This document shows positions 16,396 to 23,086 of a DNA stretch of 34,236 bases, piece by piece. Source of the DNA: Phenylobacterium deserti (GTDB lineage: Bacteria > Pseudomonadota > Alphaproteobacteria > Caulobacterales > Caulobacteraceae); contig CAMCXF010000037.1 in the NCBI GenBank assembly GCA_945883235.1, forward strand, positions 1-34,236, written 5' to 3'. Each line of letters starts with the position of its first letter. Positions within the stretch are counted from its first letter, which is position 1. The notes beneath the pieces were generated by a model that did not search any database, was not told where the DNA came from, and was given only the letters and a program-made list of their open reading frames with translations. The position numbers and the translations under genes are program-made.

Positions 16396-16856
16396 GGCGC
16401 GCTCTGTTGATGGCGCTGGCCATGATGGCGTTCGCTACGCCGGTCGCTGCGGTCAATCCCGACGAACAGTTGGCCGACCCGGCGCTGGAGGCCAGGGCCC
16501 ACGCGCTGTCTCAGGATTTGCGTTGCGTCGTCTGCCAGAACCAGTCGATCGACGACTCTGATGCGGCGTTGGCCCGCGATCTGCGGATCATCCTGCGGGA
16601 ACGTATTTCGGCCGGCGACACCGACCAGCAGGCGGTAGGGTTTCTTGTGGCGCGTTACGGCAGCTTTGTTCAGCTTGAGCCGCCCGTGCGCCTGGACACT
16701 CTGGCGCTGTGGTTTGGCCCGCTGGCGATCCTGCTGGCCGGAGGACTGGGGGCTGCGATCTACATCCGAGGTCGCAAACCGGCGACGGTGACTGCGCTTA
16801 GCGCTGACGACGAGGCTGAAGTGTCGAGACTGCTCAATACGGACAAGGCGAACTAA
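16392..16856 (+). CDS. ccmH: Cytochrome c maturation protein CcmH
   Basis: The 154-residue protein has a cleavable signal peptide (about 1-20) and the signature RCVVCQNQSI (Cys45/Cys48) on a three-helix periplasmic domain. A C-terminal membrane helix lies at about 105-126. It works with CcmG to reduce the apocytochrome haem-binding cysteines and docks with CcmF and CcmI. The TAA stop abuts the ccmI ATG with no gap. The length is that of the short CcmH form (CycL type), with the TPR part encoded separately as ccmI, as is usual in alphaproteobacteria. Confidence 0.93.
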   Translation: MRRALLMALAMMAFATPVAAVNPDEQLADPALEARAHALSQDLRCVVCQNQSIDDSDAALARDLRIILRERISAGDTDQQAVGFLVARYGSFVQLEPPVRLDTLALWFGPLAILLAGGLGAAIYIRGRKPATVTALSADDEAEVSRLLNTDKAN

Positions 16857-18038
16857 ATGCTCTGGATGATCCTCACCTTGATGACGGTCCTGGCCTCGGT
16901 CGGTCTGGCGATCCCCCTGATCCGCAAGCGTGACGCGCAGAACGCCAATCGCACGGATGCTGTGGGGGTTCTCAAAGGCCAGCTCGATGAGCTCGAGGCA
17001 CAGACGAAGGCCGGGGCCATTGCCGGACCGGAAGCCGAAGCGTTGAAGACCGATCTGAAGCGGCGAGTCCTCGCCGAGGGACGCACGACCGAGGCGCCGG
17101 CACGGCCGCTGGCGGAGCGAACCCTACTGATCCTGGCGATGACGATCGTGGCGGTGGTTACCCTCGCCGGCACCGGCCTTTATCTGGCCATCGGCAAGCC
17201 TGGCGTGAAGGCCGCGCCCGGCGCTGCGGCTCCCGCGGCCCCGATAGAGGGCCATCCGCAGGGCGATACCCAGGTGATGATTGCCCAGCTTGAGACCCAG
17301 ATGAATCAGCGCCCGGACAACGCCGAGGGTTGGCGGATGCTGGGGTGGTCCTATCTGCAGACCGGTCGCAACGCGGATGCTGCCGTGGCCTATGGCAAGG
17401 CTGTCGCGCTGGATCCCACCAACAACGAGTACATTTCGGCGCAGGGCGAATCGACGGTTCTGGCCGCGGATGGTCAGGTTACGCCCGCTGCCGAGGCCTT
17501 GTTCAAGCGGGCTGTGGCGGTCGAGCCCGGCGACCCGAGAGCGCGGTACTATCTGGGCGTTGCGAAGGACCAACGCGGTGACGCCGAAGGGGCCATGAAT
17601 GATTGGATCGCCCTTTTGAAATCAGCGCCCGCTGATGCGCCCTGGGCGTCTGAGGTGCGCACCTTTGTAGAGAAGGTGGCGGCGGACCGTAAAGTGGACC
17701 TCTCCGGTCGTCTTCCGCCTGTCGCCGGTCGCCAGGCCACCGCCGATCCAGGGCGGCCCGGACCCACACGTGAGCAGATGGCGGCGGCCCAGAATATGAA
17801 CCCCGGAGATCGGGACGCCATGGTCCAGGGCATGGTCGATGGCCTGGCCGCGAAGCTGAAGCAGAATCCCAGGGATCGCGCGGGATGGGAGCAACTGATC
17901 CGTGCGCGGATGGTACTCGGGGATACCGGTCAGGCGGCGGCTGACTATCGCACTGGACGGCAGGCGTTGTCCGGGTCGGCGCAAGACCAGCAGGCGCTGC
18001 GCAGCACGGCCGCGCAACTAGGCGTTCCGGGCGTCTAG
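16857..18038 (+). CDS. ccmI: Apocytochrome c chaperone CcmI (TPR protein)
   Basis: The 393-residue protein has two membrane helices (about 2-22 and 90-111) flanking a cytoplasmic loop, then an alanine/proline linker and a periplasmic region with TPR helices (clear repeats at about 155-260 and again at 325-390). CcmI binds the C-terminus of apocytochromes and delivers them to CcmF/CcmH. It follows ccmH without a gap. Its TAG stop is immediately followed by the phoR ATG, so the last ccm gene and the first pho gene are directly joined. Confidence 0.88.
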   Translation: MLWMILTLMTVLASVGLAIPLIRKRDAQNANRTDAVGVLKGQLDELEAQTKAGAIAGPEAEALKTDLKRRVLAEGRTTEAPARPLAERTLLILAMTIVAVVTLAGTGLYLAIGKPGVKAAPGAAAPAAPIEGHPQGDTQVMIAQLETQMNQRPDNAEGWRMLGWSYLQTGRNADAAVAYGKAVALDPTNNEYISAQGESTVLAADGQVTPAAEALFKRAVAVEPGDPRARYYLGVAKDQRGDAEGAMNDWIALLKSAPADAPWASEVRTFVEKVAADRKVDLSGRLPPVAGRQATADPGRPGPTREQMAAAQNMNPGDRDAMVQGMVDGLAAKLKQNPRDRAGWEQLIRARMVLGDTGQAAADYRTGRQALSGSAQDQQALRSTAAQLGVPGV

Positions 18039-19178
18039 ATGCCCGACACCATCGCCAGAGCCGGTGCCGGTTCCGCTGCCCAGCTTATTCTGGAATTGCT
18101 GCCCGAGCCTGTTCTGCTGGTGCGCGGTGGCGAGGGCGAAACGCCGGAGATCGCCTATGCCAACAAGGCGGCCCGCGACGTCTTTCGGCTGGAACTCACC
18201 GGTGCCCCGCTTGGCGCGGCGCTGAGGCGACCTGAAGTTCTGGAAGCGATCGAAGCGGCGCTGGCGACCTCAACGTCGACGGAAGTGGCGTTTGAAACGA
18301 TTGGCGTTCAGCCACGTTACTGGAGGGCGTTCGCTCGACCTCTGGAGACCGAGCCGGGAATGCTCAATGAACTGGTGGTGGTGCTTCGCGACGAGACCGA
18401 CGCGCGTCGCACTGAACGCATGAGAGCCGACTTTCTGGCCAACGCCAGCCATGAACTGCGCACGCCACTGGCGTCGCTGGCCGGCTTCGTCGAAACTTTG
18501 CGCACCCACGCGAAAGACGATCCAGAAGCGCGGGACAAATTTCTGGGCATCATGGCGCAGCAGGCGAACCGGATGGCGCGGCTGGTGGATGACCTGTTGT
18601 CCCTTAGTCGCATTGAACTGAACGAACATATCGCGCCCTCCGGCAAGGTCGATCTGGCTCGCACGATCCAGGACGTCAGCGACGCCATCCGCCCCCTGAC
18701 GGCTGAGCGTGAGGTAAAGATTTCGGTCAGGGCCGACGCCAACGCCGGATCGGTCACCGGCGACAGAGACCAGTTGGTTCAGGTCATTCAAAATTTGGTG
18801 GACAACGCCGTGAAATACACACCGCGCGGCGGGGATGTGCGCGTAGACCTTGAGTTCGCGATCAACCTGGAGGCCGCGCGCGCGCCCAGCCGATCCGGAG
18901 TCAGTCTGTCACTCCTGTCTCCTGACGCCAGCGACGGCCAGAGCTATGTGGTGTTGCGCGTGTCGGACTTTGGCCAGGGTATCGCGCGCCAGCACTTGCC
19001 AAGGCTGTCCGAGCGTTTCTATCGCGTTGAGGGCCAGCGAAGCGGGGGCACAGGTTTGGGTCTGGCCATCGTCAAGCACATCATCAATCGTCATCGTGGC
19101 GGGCTGACTGTGGAGAGCGCCGAAGGCGAGGGCACAACCTTCAGCGTCTATCTTCCGCGGGTCGTTCCTCAGGCTTAG
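18039..19178 (+). CDS. phoR: Phosphate regulon sensor histidine kinase PhoR (no membrane segment)
   Basis: The 379-residue kinase begins with a PAS-like domain (about 10-120), followed by the HisKA dimerisation helix with phospho-acceptor His138 (FLANASHELRTPL) and the HATPase domain with NLVDNAVKY (N box), DFGQGI (G1) and GTGLGLAIV (G2). The closest type is PhoR, supported by phoU, phoB and pst genes downstream. Unlike E. coli PhoR there is no transmembrane helix in the predicted protein, so it should reach the PstSCAB/PhoU complex from the cytoplasm. The ATG directly abuts the ccmI stop. An insert of about 20 residues between the N and G1 boxes (around 280-300) is longer than usual. PhoR normally phosphorylates PhoB when phosphate is low. 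Confidence 0.88.
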   Translation: MPDTIARAGAGSAAQLILELLPEPVLLVRGGEGETPEIAYANKAARDVFRLELTGAPLGAALRRPEVLEAIEAALATSTSTEVAFETIGVQPRYWRAFARPLETEPGMLNELVVVLRDETDARRTERMRADFLANASHELRTPLASLAGFVETLRTHAKDDPEARDKFLGIMAQQANRMARLVDDLLSLSRIELNEHIAPSGKVDLARTIQDVSDAIRPLTAEREVKISVRADANAGSVTGDRDQLVQVIQNLVDNAVKYTPRGGDVRVDLEFAINLEAARAPSRSGVSLSLLSPDASDGQSYVVLRVSDFGQGIARQHLPRLSERFYRVEGQRSGGTGLGLAIVKHIINRHRGGLTVESAEGEGTTFSVYLPRVVPQA

Positions 19179-19212
19179 CTGTCGCAAAACTGTTGCAAGA
19201 TCGCATTACTGT
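19179..19212 (+). promoter_or_regulatory. Pho box and promoter before phoU1-phoB
   Basis: CTGTCGC-AAAA-CTGTTGC (19179-19196) matches the PhoB-binding direct repeat CTGTCAT-N4-CTGTCAT, with two 7-bp half-sites 11 bp apart. TACTGT lies 10 bp further on (19207-19212) and could be the -10, the usual spacing for a PhoB-activated promoter. The site begins immediately after the phoR stop and is 54 bp before phoU1. It implies that phoU1 and phoB can be transcribed independently of phoR, with positive autoregulation by PhoB. Confidence 0.65.
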
Positions 19213-19232
19213 AAGGGAATGGAGACCTCGCC

Positions 19233-19934
19233 ATGACCCGTTCGCTCGCCGCCGAGCTGAGGCAGTTGACGGCCGAAGTGATCCGTATGGGTGGTCTGGC
19301 CGAGGCCCAGGTCGTGGACGCTGTCGATGCGGTGGTCCGCCGCGATGTGCCGCTGGCCCAGGCCCTCATCATCCGAGACCTGCGATTGGACACCATGCAG
19401 ACCGAGGTCGAACGGCGTGCCCTGGCGCTGATCGGTCGTCATCACCCAGGCGAAGCGGACCTGCGCCGCGCCATCTCTACCCTGAAACTGGCCATGAACC
19501 TGGAACGTTGCGGCGATCTGGCACGCAACATCGCCAAGCGCAGCCTGGTCCTGTCGGCGGGCGAGCCCCTGCTGCCTTTGACCGGGGCCATCGAGCGTCT
19601 TGGGCGGCTGGTGTCGTCGCGACTACGCGAGGTGCTGGATGCCTATTCTGCCGGCGATGTGGAGCCAGCCCTCGACGTCTGGCGCCGCGACGGCGAGGTG
19701 GATGAGCATTACGAAAGCCTGTTCCGCGAACTGCTGTCGATGATGTCGACCTATCCCGACTCGGTCGCCGCCGGCGCTCACCTTTTATTTGTTGCCAAGA
19801 ACCTTGAGCGGATCGGCGATCACGCGACCAATATTGCTGAAATTCTGCACTTCCAGATGACCGGCGAAGAACTGGTCGGCGAACGGCCCAAGATCAGCTT
19901 TCAAGCGCCCCAAGGGGAGACTGCGTCATCGTAA
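19233..19934 (+). CDS. phoU: PhoU phosphate-signalling regulator (first copy)
   Basis: The 233-residue all-helical protein has two PhoU three-helix bundles. The two metal-binding motifs are NLERCGDLARNIAKR (about residue 90) and NLERIGDHATNIAE (about 190). PhoU couples the Pst transporter to PhoR and prevents PhoB activation when phosphate is ample. This copy sits between phoR and phoB behind its own Pho box, whereas a second copy ends the pst operon at 25738-26406. The two are clearly paralogues but differ in many positions, so the duplication is not recent. Its TAA stop overlaps the probable phoB start. Confidence 0.88.
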   Translation: MTRSLAAELRQLTAEVIRMGGLAEAQVVDAVDAVVRRDVPLAQALIIRDLRLDTMQTEVERRALALIGRHHPGEADLRRAISTLKLAMNLERCGDLARNIAKRSLVLSAGEPLLPLTGAIERLGRLVSSRLREVLDAYSAGDVEPALDVWRRDGEVDEHYESLFRELLSMMSTYPDSVAAGAHLLFVAKNLERIGDHATNIAEILHFQMTGEELVGERPKISFQAPQGETASS

Positions 19935-20620
19935 CGCCCTACATTCTGGTGGTTGAGGACGAGGACGCGCTCGCGACCCTGCTCGACTACAATCTCATGA
20001 AGGAAGGCTTCCGCGTCGAGCGGGCGGCTGATGGCGAAGAGGCGCTCTTACGCATCACCGAGGAGCCGCCGGATCTGGTCATTCTGGACTGGATGTTGCC
20101 GAAAGTGTCCGGGGTCGAGGTTTGTCGACAGATCCGCGCCAACGTCGAAACGCGCCGCACGCCCGTGATCATGCTGACGGCGCGCAGTGAGGAAGCCGAC
20201 AAGATTCGTGGACTTGAAACCGGCGCTGACGACTATGTGGTCAAACCGTTTGCCATGAGCGAGCTGGTGGCGCGTATCCGCGCGCTGTTGCGCCGGACCC
20301 GGCCTGAGTTACTGGACGAGCAACTGGAGTATGCCGACCTGCTGCTGGATCGCGCCCGCCACAGGGTCACGCGCAGCGGCCAGGATGTGCATCTGGGTCC
20401 CACGGAATACCGCCTGCTGGACTTCTTCATGCAGCGTCCGGGCCGGGTGTTCAGTCGAGAGCGGCTGCTGGATTCGGTTTGGGGCGCCAACACCTATGTC
20501 GAACTTCGCACCGTGGATGTTCATGTTGGACGCCTCCGCAAGGCCCTGCGCAAGCCGGGTGCCCCCGACCTGATCCGGACGGTTCGTTCGGCTGGCTATG
20601 CTCTGGACGAAGACGGCTGA
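19931..20620 (+). CDS. phoB: Phosphate regulon response regulator PhoB, with non-canonical start
   Basis: This OmpR/PhoB-type response regulator has a receiver domain (acidic pocket VVEDEDA, phospho-acceptor Asp near residue 53 in VILDWMLP, Lys in VVKPF) and a C-terminal winged helix (LGPTEYRLLDFFM to YALDEDG). The natural N-terminus should read (M)TPYILVVEDEDA, but the codon before Thr is GTA (19931-19933) and the one before that is ATC; there is no ATG, GTG or TTG there. The first canonical start, GTG at 19949, would delete most of beta-strand 1 and lies 28 bp from the AAGGGGAGA ribosome binding site, which instead fits 19931. A one-base change of an ancestral GTGA start/stop overlap to GTAA would explain this. 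The pst genes show the same kind of overlap intact (pstC/pstA, GTGA). Confidence 0.88.
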   Translation, partial: VTPYILVVEDEDALATLLDYNLMKEGFRVERAADGEEALLRITEEPPDLVILDWMLPKVSGVEVCRQIRANVETRRTPVIMLTARSEEADKIRGLETGADDYVVKPFAMSELVARIRALLRRTRPELLDEQLEYADLLLDRARHRVTRSGQDVHLGPTEYRLLDFFMQRPGRVFSRERLLDSVWGANTYVELRTVDVHVGRLRKALRKPGAPDLIRTVRSAGYALDEDG

Positions 20621-20680
20621 GGCCGCGTCACGGGCCTGTCACCGACTCCCCGTAGCGCTTGAACTTATTGGGGGATCGAC

Positions 20681-21484
20681 ATGCCGGACACTAGCTCTGC
20701 CATTCGCTGCCGGACTGCGTTCATCTCGGACATTCATCTGGGTACCCGCGGCTGTCAGGCAGAGCTGCTGTTGGAATTTATCCGGGAACTCGATTGCGAG
20801 ACGCTGTACCTGGTCGGCGACATCGTTGACGGTTGGAAACTGCGGTCCGGCTGGTTCTGGCCCCAAGCGCACAACGATGTCGTCCAGAAAATCCTGCGAA
20901 TGGCCCGCAAGGGCGTACGGGTTGTGTACATTCCCGGCAATCACGACGACCGCATCCGGGACTTTTGCGGTGTTCACTTCGGTGGGCTCGTGGTCGCCCG
21001 CGACGCGATCCACGAAGCGGCGGATGGTCGACTCTATCTGGTGACGCATGGTGATGAATTCGATGGCGTGGTTCAGAATGCGAAGTGGCTGGCGTTTCTA
21101 GGGGACTGGAGCTATCGGGGCCTGCTGGCGCTCAACACCCATTTCAACCGTGTGCGCCGCCGGATGGGGCTTGGATACTGGAGCCTGTCAGCCTTCCTGA
21201 AACATCGCGTGAAAGATGCCATCAAGTTCATCGATCAATTCGAATCTGCCATGGCCGAAGAGGCCCGCCGCAGAGGCGTGCATGGCGTTATCTGTGGCCA
21301 CATCCACAAGGCCGAACGCCGGGACATCGACGGCATCGACTACCTGAACGATGGGGACTGGGTGGAAAGCTGTACGGCCCTCGCCGAGGATTTCGACGGC
21401 ACTTTCCGGATCGTCTACTGGCTTGAGGCCCGTAAGATGCTCACGGGTCCAACGGACGCCCGGGCTGAGCCGCTTGCGGCCTGA
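20681..21484 (+). CDS. LpxH-like metallophosphoesterase (UDP-2,3-diacylglucosamine diphosphatase family)
   Basis: The 267-residue protein has a complete calcineurin-like metal site: SDIHLG, GDIVDGW, PGNHDD, THGDEFD and CGHIHKAE. The pattern matches the COG2908 branch that includes LpxH, which cleaves UDP-2,3-diacylglucosamine in lipid A synthesis, but the GNHDD here differs from the GNRD of E. coli LpxH. Many alphaproteobacteria use LpxI for that step, so this paralogue may act on another lipid or nucleotide diphosphate. It is downstream of phoB by 60 bp and upstream of pst genes, which suggests a role in phosphate-limited envelope remodelling (inference). A single half Pho box (CTGTCAC, 20636-20642) lies before it. 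The ATG has GGGGGA upstream. Confidence 0.78.
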   Translation: MPDTSSAIRCRTAFISDIHLGTRGCQAELLLEFIRELDCETLYLVGDIVDGWKLRSGWFWPQAHNDVVQKILRMARKGVRVVYIPGNHDDRIRDFCGVHFGGLVVARDAIHEAADGRLYLVTHGDEFDGVVQNAKWLAFLGDWSYRGLLALNTHFNRVRRRMGLGYWSLSAFLKHRVKDAIKFIDQFESAMAEEARRRGVHGVICGHIHKAERRDIDGIDYLNDGDWVESCTALAEDFDGTFRIVYWLEARKMLTGPTDARAEPLAA

Positions 21485-21523
21485 ATGTGCTGACCTTCAG
21501 GCCGGTCAGTGGTGCGGGTCCGG

Positions 21524-21569
21524 AAAAAAGAGTGGCCGCGACCTCTCGGGGGGAGGACCGGTCGCGGCC
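21524..21569 (-). terminator. Strong hairpin with U-run in minus orientation
   Basis: GGCCGCGACC (21534-21543) pairs perfectly with GGTCGCGGCC (21560-21569) over a 16-nt loop. On the minus strand the stem is followed after four bases by six T (21524-21529), giving the form of an intrinsic terminator. No minus-strand gene is nearby to use it. On the plus strand the stem could still end transcripts from phoB and the LpxH-like gene, though no T-run follows there. Confidence 0.5.
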
Positions 21570-21608
21570 GGGTCAGCTATGGCAAAGCCGACCAAAGAGA
21601 ACAGCTAG

Positions 21609-21818
21609 TCCGGTGCCACCTTCATCCTGGTTAAGAGCAAGCAGGAGAGTGCCGCCAAAGGTCGTGAGGTGCTGGCGTTCTTCGATTGGGCCTACAAGAA
21701 CGGCGACGCAGCGGCGCTTCAGCTGGACTACCTGCCGATGCCGGCGGCGGTGAAGGACCTTGTGCGTAAATCCTGGAACAAGGTGGTCGGTCCCGACGGC
21801 AAGCCCGTCTATCGCTGA
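21609..21818 (+). pseudogene. pstS C-terminal fragment (relic of a second phosphate-binding protein)
   Basis: Sixty-nine codons follow directly after a TAG (21606-21608) and end in TGA. The peptide reads as the last fifth of a PstS phosphate-binding protein: GATFILVKSK, then LAFFDWAYKNGD, LDYLPMP and VVGPDGKPVY. The intact PstS just downstream ends with the parallel series GATFALMHKS, LAFFDGAFRKGD, LAYVPLP and IVGPDGKPVF. About half of the aligned residues agree, so this is the relic of a diverged paralogue rather than a fresh copy; the relic's FFDWAYKNG form is the more classical one. The N-terminal four fifths, including the signal peptide and phosphate-binding loop, are missing. There is no start codon or ribosome binding site for it. 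Confidence 0.8.
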
Positions 21819-21912
21819 GCCTCTGTGCAGGCGCCACACAATGGCCGGCTCGCCCCGGCCACTGATCGCTCAGACCCGAATCTCCCACCGGTTTTTGTGA
21901 GCGGCGCTGCGT

Positions 21913-21946
21913 CTGTCATTGAACTGTCGCGTGATGGTCGTAAAAG
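21913..21946 (+). promoter_or_regulatory. Pho box and promoter before pstS
   Basis: CTGTCAT-TGAA-CTGTCGC (21913-21930) is a near-perfect PhoB box: two 7-bp direct repeats 11 bp apart. TAAAAG lies 10 bp further on (21941-21946) as a possible -10, at the same distance as in the phoU1 promoter. The pstS start is 91 bp from the box, leaving an untranslated leader of about 70 bases. This would drive pstS-pstC-pstA-pstB-phoU under phosphate limitation. Confidence 0.75.
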
Positions 21947-22021
21947 CTCCGGGATTTTGTCGCCCCAATGGCATTCGAGCCCGGTAGAGCTGATCGTTGG
22001 TAATCCGCGCGGAGGTGCAGT

Positions 22022-23086
22022 GTGTTCCGGAAAATCGTGATCGCCTTGACGGCGTGTCTGGCGTTGTCGGCATGCAACAGGCCTGAAGACGCCAAGGCTC
22101 CGTCCCAGGGCGTGCAGATTGCCGGTGCTGGCGCGACGTTCCCGGCCCCGCTCTATGCCAAGTGGGCTGAAGCCCAGAAGGCTGAAACAGGCCTGGCGCT
22201 CAACTATCAAGCCATTGGATCGGGTGGCGGGATCAAGCAGATCAAGGCCAAGACCGTTGCTTTCGGGGCCAGCGACAAGCCGCTGAAACCCGAAGAACTG
22301 GACGAAGCCGGGCTGATCCAGTTCCCCACAGTGATCGGTGGCGTCGTCCCAGTGGTCAATATTCCTGGAATCGCCGGTGGCCAGATCAAACTCACCGGTC
22401 CCCAGCTGGCTGACATTTATCTTGGGAATACCAAGAAGTGGAATGATCCGGCTCTGGTAGCGGCCAATCCGGGCGTAGCTCTCCCGGATCTGCCCATCAC
22501 CGTGATTCACCGTTCTGATGGCTCTGGGACCAGTTTCCTGTTCACCAGCTACCTGACGGCCGTCGCGCCAAAGTGGGCTGTAGTGGGTGCCAACGACGCT
22601 GTGAAGTGGCCGACAGGGCAGGGCGGCAAGGGGAATGATGGTGTTGCTGGATTTGTGAAGCAGACTCCAGGCTCCATCGGGTACGTCGAATATGCCTTCG
22701 CCAAAATGAACAACATGGCGCACGTGCGTCTCCAGAACCCGTCCGGGAATTTTGTCGAACCTACAGCCGGGAGCTTCGCGGCGGCGGCGGCCAGTGCGGA
22801 CTGGTCGAAGGCACCGGGCTTCTATTTGCTGTTGCTGAACGCACCGGGCACTGATGCCTGGCCGATTACCGGCGCTACCTTCGCCCTGATGCATAAGAGC
22901 CAGCCGGATGCCGCCACCGGCAAGGCCGTGCTCGCATTCTTCGACGGTGCTTTCAGAAAGGGTGATGAGGCGGCCAACGCTCTGGCTTACGTTCCGCTTC
23001 CTGCAGACCTGAAAGCCCAGATTCGCAGCAGCTGGTCGGCGATTGTCGGTCCGGACGGCAAGCCTGTGTTTACGCCTGCCCCATGA
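22022..23086 (+). CDS. pstS: Phosphate ABC transporter substrate-binding lipoprotein PstS
   Basis: The 354-residue protein begins with a short lipoprotein signal (lipobox LSAC, Cys18), so it should be anchored in the membrane rather than free in the periplasm. The PstS hallmarks follow: AGATFPAPLYAKW, YQAIGSGGGI, FGASDKPL and the phosphate loop RSDGSGTS. It captures phosphate for PstCAB. The GTG start has GGAGG 6 bp upstream. A Pho box precedes the gene, and the stop overlaps the pstC ATG (ATGA). A fragment of a second pstS lies just upstream. Confidence 0.93.
   Translation: MFRKIVIALTACLALSACNRPEDAKAPSQGVQIAGAGATFPAPLYAKWAEAQKAETGLALNYQAIGSGGGIKQIKAKTVAFGASDKPLKPEELDEAGLIQFPTVIGGVVPVVNIPGIAGGQIKLTGPQLADIYLGNTKKWNDPALVAANPGVALPDLPITVIHRSDGSGTSFLFTSYLTAVAPKWAVVGANDAVKWPTGQGGKGNDGVAGFVKQTPGSIGYVEYAFAKMNNMAHVRLQNPSGNFVEPTAGSFAAAAASADWSKAPGFYLLLLNAPGTDAWPITGATFALMHKSQPDAATGKAVLAFFDGAFRKGDEAANALAYVPLPADLKAQIRSSWSAIVGPDGKPVFTPAP

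Larger units (their letters stand above)
21485..22021. other. 537-bp stretch without an intact gene, between the LpxH-like gene and pstS
   Basis: It holds, in order: a 6-bp stem hairpin (21490-21495 with 21504-21509), a run of six A, a 10-bp inverted repeat (21534-21569), a pstS C-terminal fragment (21609-21818) and the Pho box and leader of the intact pstS. A nine-codon ATG frame at 21579-21608 runs into the fragment's frame but stops at TAG; it has no support as a gene. Confidence 0.7.

Noticed and set aside
20636..20642. CTGTCAC before the LpxH-like gene as a Pho box
   Set aside because: Only one half-site is present; the position 11 bp on reads TCCCCGT and does not match.
21579..21608. 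Nine-codon ATG frame (MAKPTKENS) as a small gene or L33 start
   Set aside because: It is very short, has no clear ribosome binding site, and the resemblance to L33 covers only four residues.
21809..22894. 361-codon minus-strand open frame
   Set aside because: It is antisense to pstS and its Pho box region; no domain is recognisable, and pstS is clearly real.
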